A stretch of 51,132 bases of DNA, from NCBI GenBank assembly GCA_025352125.1, contig JANXTZ010000029.1, positions 1 to 51,132 of the forward strand, in the 5' to 3' direction. Positions 47,703 through 51,132 of the stretch are shown here, piece after piece. This DNA is from Deinococcales bacterium. GTDB lineage: Bacteria; Deinococcota; Deinococci; Deinococcales; JAAFIG01. A program made the position numbers and the translations under genes. Under the pieces are notes generated by a model that had not been told where the DNA came from, did not search any database, and saw only the letters and a program-made list of their open reading frames with translations. Every line of letters starts with the position of its first letter. The first letter of the stretch is position 1.

Positions 47703-48917
47703 ATGAACAAAACCGTTTTGATCGCCCTGAACAGTGTTGTCAGCGCCACGTTGCTCGCCCTTGCACTGGCGCAAGCCCAAACAGGAACCTGGAAAAGTAT
47801 CAAGCTCCCCCAAGACGACGAGCGTGTGACTGGCATGTACTGCGCTTCCGCCAAAGCCTGCGTGATTGCCACCAGTGTTTTCGGTGGGGCTGGTCATCTG
47901 TACGCCAGCGATGGTCAGAAGATCACCGCCACCTTGCTGACCGGTGATACCACCCTTGCCGCAAAATTGGGCACGATTGGTGAGATCGGTTTTACAGGAC
48001 TTTCAAAGGTTGGAGATAAATTGATTGCCCTGGTGGATGGTGCGGGCACATCGTTTGTCAGCGCAACAGGTGATTTTACCAAAGCCGCCTCGTGGAGTGC
48101 CATCAAAATCGGTGTTTTGGACGGCGGTGAAACCTTTGGACTCAATCAGCAGATGGGCATGGGCGAAAAAGATGGGCGCTGGGTGTTGTTCAACAGCCGA
48201 GAAACCTATGACAGCAGCGACGCGCCAAGTCCAGGCGCACTCTGGACGCCGTTGTGGTCGCCCGTGCCACCTGGTTCCGTGCCCAGCAATTTTGAAAACC
48301 TGGTCAAAGCCGACCCACGACTTTGCGATTCTGACCCTGGAGTGAGTGTCAGCCCACACCTGACCCAGCCCGCATACGTCGCCCCAGACCTGTCGGTGAT
48401 GCTCTATCCTTCGGGCGCTCGCAATCAACGCGGCATGGAAACCGCAGGCATTTGTATTTCCACCGACGGCGGCAAACGTTACTACCGTGTCGTCTTCAAA
48501 GGCATCGAGGACGGTGCGGGTCCGCTCGGGGTGACTTGCACCAATCCCAACCGTTGCTACGCCTTCGGTGGACTCAACCCAGAACCAGAATCGGGCTTTA
48601 TTTTTCTGACCACCAATGCCCAAAAAGGGGCTGACTCGAGTTGGGTCAAAGCCAAACTGCCCACACTTCGTGAAGATACCATCTTCTATCACATGTTTTT
48701 TTCGCCAGACGGCATGAACGGCTGGGCGGTGGGCAAAACGGGCAGCTCCTCGGCAATGATGTTTGCCAGCACGGACGGCGGCGCAACCTGGAAAGACGCC
48801 ACCTCGAGCATCCGAGCACTCGCATCCGACGCTCGACTTCACTCTGGTTACGCCTTTGATGCCGCGCATCTTTGGGTCGGTGGGGAAAAAAGTACGCTGT
48901 TAACCTTTGGGTATTAA
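47703..48917 (+). CDS. Exported Ycf48/BNR-type beta-propeller protein
   Basis: 404 residues with a signal peptide (about 1-25, ending AQAQ). Repeated blade motifs with Asp-box character are seen: ICISTDGGKRYYRVVF, MMFASTDGGATWKDATS, and GMNGWAVGKTGSS, like the photosystem-assembly factor Ycf48/Hcf136 family outside photosynthetic organisms. Several Cys pairs (MYCASAKACV, VTCTNPNRCYAFGG) suggest disulfides outside the cytoplasm. The function is unknown. A CTGGAGGAAATGT ribosome binding site precedes the ATG. Confidence 0.72.
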   Translation: MNKTVLIALNSVVSATLLALALAQAQTGTWKSIKLPQDDERVTGMYCASAKACVIATSVFGGAGHLYASDGQKITATLLTGDTTLAAKLGTIGEIGFTGLSKVGDKLIALVDGAGTSFVSATGDFTKAASWSAIKIGVLDGGETFGLNQQMGMGEKDGRWVLFNSRETYDSSDAPSPGALWTPLWSPVPPGSVPSNFENLVKADPRLCDSDPGVSVSPHLTQPAYVAPDLSVMLYPSGARNQRGMETAGICISTDGGKRYYRVVFKGIEDGAGPLGVTCTNPNRCYAFGGLNPEPESGFIFLTTNAQKGADSSWVKAKLPTLREDTIFYHMFFSPDGMNGWAVGKTGSSSAMMFASTDGGATWKDATSSIRALASDARLHSGYAFDAAHLWVGGEKSTLLTFGY

Positions 48918-48928
48918 ACTCCAATAAT

Positions 48929-49498
48929 TTACCATTCAATTAAATCGTCAGGAAACGCGAGACACGCCATTGGTTTCGCGTTTTTGACGGTAAAACTACT
49001 TGCGTAACGCGTCCCGTCAGGGTCGCGGTAGACCTCGAGTTGATGTTGCTCGAGGTTGACAATCCAGTATTCAACGATGCCGTCTCTGGCGTAAAGCTCG
49101 AGTTTGGTTTCACGGTCGCGGATTAAGGTGCTATCGGAGACTTCGATTACCAAGTAAATATCTGTAGGAAGTGGTAAACGATTTCTCGGAGTCTCGAGTT
49201 TGAAAAGTGTGATGTCTGGGTCGGGTCTACCGTCTTGTGGAAGTTGGATTGTGCTTTGGCAAATGGTCACAGCGCGATTTTGAAACAATTGAAATACGCG
49301 ATCATAAATGTCTTTCACGCCGTACAAATGCCTTGGGTTCATTTCTGGTTTCCTCACAATCTGACCGTCAAGCAGTTCCACACGGTCATCAGACGTGATA
49401 AACCCGCTTTTCCACATTTCGTCGTAGCGTTCGCCCGAGAAACGCATGAACTCGAGTGGCGCTTCACTTGATTTGGTTTTCTCGACCATTGCAGTCAT
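48929..49498 (-). CDS. Uma2-family putative endonuclease (second copy)
   Basis: 189 residues. FMRFSGERYDEMWKSGFITSDDRVELLDGQIVRKPEM, GRPDPDITLF, YLVIEVSDSTLIRDRETKLELYARDGIVEYWIVNLEQHQLEVYRDPDG: all are standard Uma2 blocks, with the PD...E.V...K nuclease core intact. It is only distantly similar to the copy at 8288-8830. TAGAAT lies 6 bases before the ATG. Confidence 0.9.
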   Translation of the reverse strand: MTAMVEKTKSSEAPLEFMRFSGERYDEMWKSGFITSDDRVELLDGQIVRKPEMNPRHLYGVKDIYDRVFQLFQNRAVTICQSTIQLPQDGRPDPDITLFKLETPRNRLPLPTDIYLVIEVSDSTLIRDRETKLELYARDGIVEYWIVNLEQHQLEVYRDPDGTRYASSFTVKNAKPMACLAFPDDLIEW

Positions 49499-49504
49499 GA
49501 ATCT

Positions 49505-49510
49505 ATTCTA
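49505..49510 (-). promoter_or_regulatory. Leaderless -10 box of the second Uma2 gene
   Basis: TAGAAT ends 6 bases before the ATG at 49498. Confidence 0.6.
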
Positions 49511-49959
49511 GAACCAGGCGTGTCATTTGCCAAGACTCCGATACGTCACTCGGCGGATGTGAAGCTCGAGATTCGTCTTTAATGCTTCATTTCTTTGCTG
49601 TTAAATACGTTTTTCGTTAAACGCAACTGACATTCTGAAGTTCAGGTCTGATTTGTTGATTTCAGCCTTGAACTTTTTTGCAAACACGTACTGATGGATG
49701 CCCCGTTTGTGACGTCCGAGTTCAATCTGTTTGTGGACAAACAGACAATTATTTTAGCTCCATCACAGACTATATTCAGTACCTCTTCAGGTCCACAACT
49801 TATTATTTTTGCACACACGTGATATCCAAAGGAGGCGATGTGGCAAGTATTCTTGTGGCTTTGGAGTCCCATCAACAAGCTCTATCTTATTGCCAAAATT
49901 AGGCATTACCATGTCAATTGACTGCAACAATCAATTGCATTGTTCCAGGAGGCTAGATC
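49511..49959. other. Intergenic region upstream of the DUF4142 gene
   Basis: No convincing gene is present; ORFs on both strands lack ribosome binding sites and family features. A near-perfect palindrome CTGTTTGT-GG-ACAAACAG lies at 49727-49744 and could be a regulator site. The stretch is more A+T-rich than its surroundings. Confidence 0.55.
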
Positions 49960-50868
49960 ATGAAAAAAAAATTAGGCACAGCGCGTAAAAGCGCCTTTGG
50001 CATTGCTTTTGTCAGTGTTATTGCCCTCACACTTGGTTTGGGCGCGTTGGCTCAACAAGATGCAACTCCAGCAACAGTCACACAAAATGTGGACTCGCTG
50101 TTCATTGTCTCGGCATCAATGAGCGATGCTTTTGAAGTGGAATCATCAAAACTTGCGCTGGAACACTCGAGCAATGCAGATGTTAAAGCATTTGCGCAAA
50201 TGATGATTACCGATCACACCAATGCACAGCAGTCTGTTTACAAATTGCCAAATGCGATGCAAAGTATTAACTTAAATACCAATGCAGCCGCAGCCAGCAC
50301 TACACCTGCCACTTCTGTTTCTACGCCAGCAAATACTTCAAATACAACAGCTGCTGCAACCACCGCACCAGCAACCAATACACCAGCAACCGATACAACA
50401 ACGACTACCACACCAGCAACTACGACACCAGCAACTACGACACCAGCAACCGATACAACGACTGGTAATTCCACCACAAACTCGGGTACGACCGGCTCGA
50501 GCGCCACGAATTCAGGAACCGCTGCGAGCACCACGACTGGGGCAAACACCTCAACGAATTCGAGCACCGCAACCGATGCAAGCACGCCAGCCACCACTCC
50601 AAATGCCCAAACCGATATGGCACTTGCAGGAATGCTCGGTCCAGTTGACCAACTCAAAATTCTCGCGCTCTCTAAACTTCAAGGCACAGCCTTTGATCGT
50701 GCTTACATCACCGAACAACTGGCAGCCCACGAGGCGGCAATCCGTTTGTTCCGTTTTGCTGCCACCAATGCCACCTCACCAGAGGTCAAGGCATTTGCCA
50801 CTCAAACCTTGCCCACCCTCAGAAAGCACTTTAATGAGGCAATCAGCCTGCTTAAAGACAGTCGCTGA
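49960..50868 (+). CDS. Exported DUF4142 protein with Thr-rich insert
   Basis: 302 residues with a signal peptide (about 1-31). The DUF4142 helices are seen at about 43-105 (FIVSASMSDAFEVESSKLALEHSSNADVKAFAQMMITDHTNAQQ) and again at about 226-302 (VDQLKILALSKLQGTAFDRAYITEQLAAHEAAIRLF...). Between them lies a block of about 120 residues of Thr, Ala, Pro, Ser and Asn, encoded in part by 15-base repeats (50411-50450). The family is envelope-associated, with ferritin-like helices, and of unknown role. An AGGAGG site lies 8 bases before the ATG. Confidence 0.85.
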   Translation: MKKKLGTARKSAFGIAFVSVIALTLGLGALAQQDATPATVTQNVDSLFIVSASMSDAFEVESSKLALEHSSNADVKAFAQMMITDHTNAQQSVYKLPNAMQSINLNTNAAAASTTPATSVSTPANTSNTTAAATTAPATNTPATDTTTTTTPATTTPATTTPATDTTTGNSTTNSGTTGSSATNSGTAASTTTGANTSTNSSTATDASTPATTPNAQTDMALAGMLGPVDQLKILALSKLQGTAFDRAYITEQLAAHEAAIRLFRFAATNATSPEVKAFATQTLPTLRKHFNEAISLLKDSR

Positions 50869-50877
50869 ACAGATTCA

Positions 50878-50909
50878 ACCCCACGCGGAACAATTGTTCC
50901 GCGTGGGGT
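50878..50909. terminator. Perfect 32-bp palindrome after the DUF4142 gene
   Basis: ACCCCACGCGGAACAA is followed directly by its exact complement, with no loop. It begins 10 bp after the stop codon. There is no T-run, so it may be a weak terminator or a bidirectional RNA-stability element. Confidence 0.6.
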
Positions 50910-51048
50910 CAACTTTGAAGCGGACACATTGAACCGCGCAAATAGAACCGTACAAATTAAATCATGCAAATAACGTGACTCGCAACGATTGGGTGGTGTC
51001 GTGAGATCATCACAGCCCGACTCGAGAACCTAAGCTAGAACACTGTGA

Positions 51049-51115
51049 GGGACGTGTTTTAACGCGAATCTCGCGGTCTATGAAAAACGAACGTCCCCCG
51101 ATAAGCAGCCTATCG
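51049..51115. other. Structured sequence at the right edge, unidentified
   Basis: Three nested or adjacent stems are visible: GGGACGT (51049-51055) with ACGTCCC (51091-51097), an inner CGCGA-ATC-TCGCG hairpin (51063-51075), and CGATA/TATCG (51099-51115). The region has no ORF. It could be the start of a structural RNA gene, an rRNA leader, or the hairpin end of an IS200/IS605-type element continuing outside the window. Confidence 0.35.
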
Positions 51116-51132
51116 TGTCAGAACCCCGATTG

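Noticed and set aside
49727..49744. Radiation/desiccation response motif of Deinococcus
   Set aside because: The palindrome CTGTTTGT-GG-ACAAACAG does not match the TTATGT-type motif; no match was seen elsewhere by eye.
49642..49902. Two overlapping ORFs on opposite strands upstream of the DUF4142 gene
   Set aside because: The apparent AAAGGAGG lies inside the plus ORF rather than before it; neither product resembles a protein family.
50360..50460. Short regular repeats as a CRISPR array
   Set aside because: The units are 15 bases, in frame, encode PATTT-like peptides and have no spacers.

Overview
The window reads as chromosomal DNA of a member of the Deinococcota, probably a moderate-GC Deinococcus relative. 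About eighteen genes have a TAnnnT -10 box ending 5-7 bases before an ATG or GTG, which is the leaderless-transcript architecture known from Deinococcus. The gene content fits as well: DUF4139 and DUF4142 proteins, DinB-fold proteins, Uma2 nucleases, a RIO kinase and a SAM-riboswitch-controlled metY/metX unit. The assignment is inferred from style and content; no rRNA or tRNA gene was found to confirm it.

Layout. 1-507 is non-coding and carries a REP-like palindrome. 507-5.9 kb holds trpS-scpA, a small strongly initiated ORF with a frameshifted VOC gene, an exported peroxiredoxin, a MerR regulator and a DUF4139 protein. 6.1-8.2 kb is an NfeD-like/flotillin pair behind a candidate ECF-type promoter. 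8.3-10.95 kb has a Uma2 nuclease, a RIO kinase and a nucleotidyltransferase. 11.0-15.8 kb is a translationally coupled array of five paralogous double-GNAT acetyltransferases. 15.8-26 kb contains a DinB protein, a DUF3298 protein, an acyl-transferase-like Ntn hydrolase, an XisH/XisI pair, ThuA, GNAT, DUF4262, DUF2277, a large BTAD/AAA/TPR regulator, an SDR and a RimJ-like GNAT. 26.1-30.5 kb has a C11 protease and a decaying TetR-DUF5360-MFS efflux operon. 30.8-35.0 kb is a LacI regulator with an FrcBCA-type sugar ABC transporter. 35.1-44.3 kb has GspN-like, MBL, MoxR, G8 lipoprotein, CutC, acidic, flavin/PNPOx-fold, DinB and di-haem peroxidase genes. 44.4-47.5 kb is the methionine unit (SAM-I riboswitch, metY, small putative zinc protein, metX). 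47.7-50.9 kb has a Ycf48-like propeller, a second Uma2 and a Thr-rich DUF4142 protein. The right edge holds an unidentified structured sequence.

The strongest whole-window signal is the palindrome CTCGAG. I counted 21 copies in the first 2.3 kb and 33 in the 4.8 kb GNAT array, against roughly one per 4 kb expected, which extrapolates to several hundred in the window. It lies in coding sequence in all frames, in the stems of terminators, and fused to -10 boxes (TAnACTCGAG). It resembles the HIP1 phenomenon of cyanobacteria with a different core. It nearly disappears over the frcB-frcC genes.

Other points of note are the GNAT array with reciprocal loss of acetyl-CoA-loop glycines, the orphan XisHI pair, the recently broken efflux operon with two TetR operators still in place, and the small CxxC protein between metY and metX.
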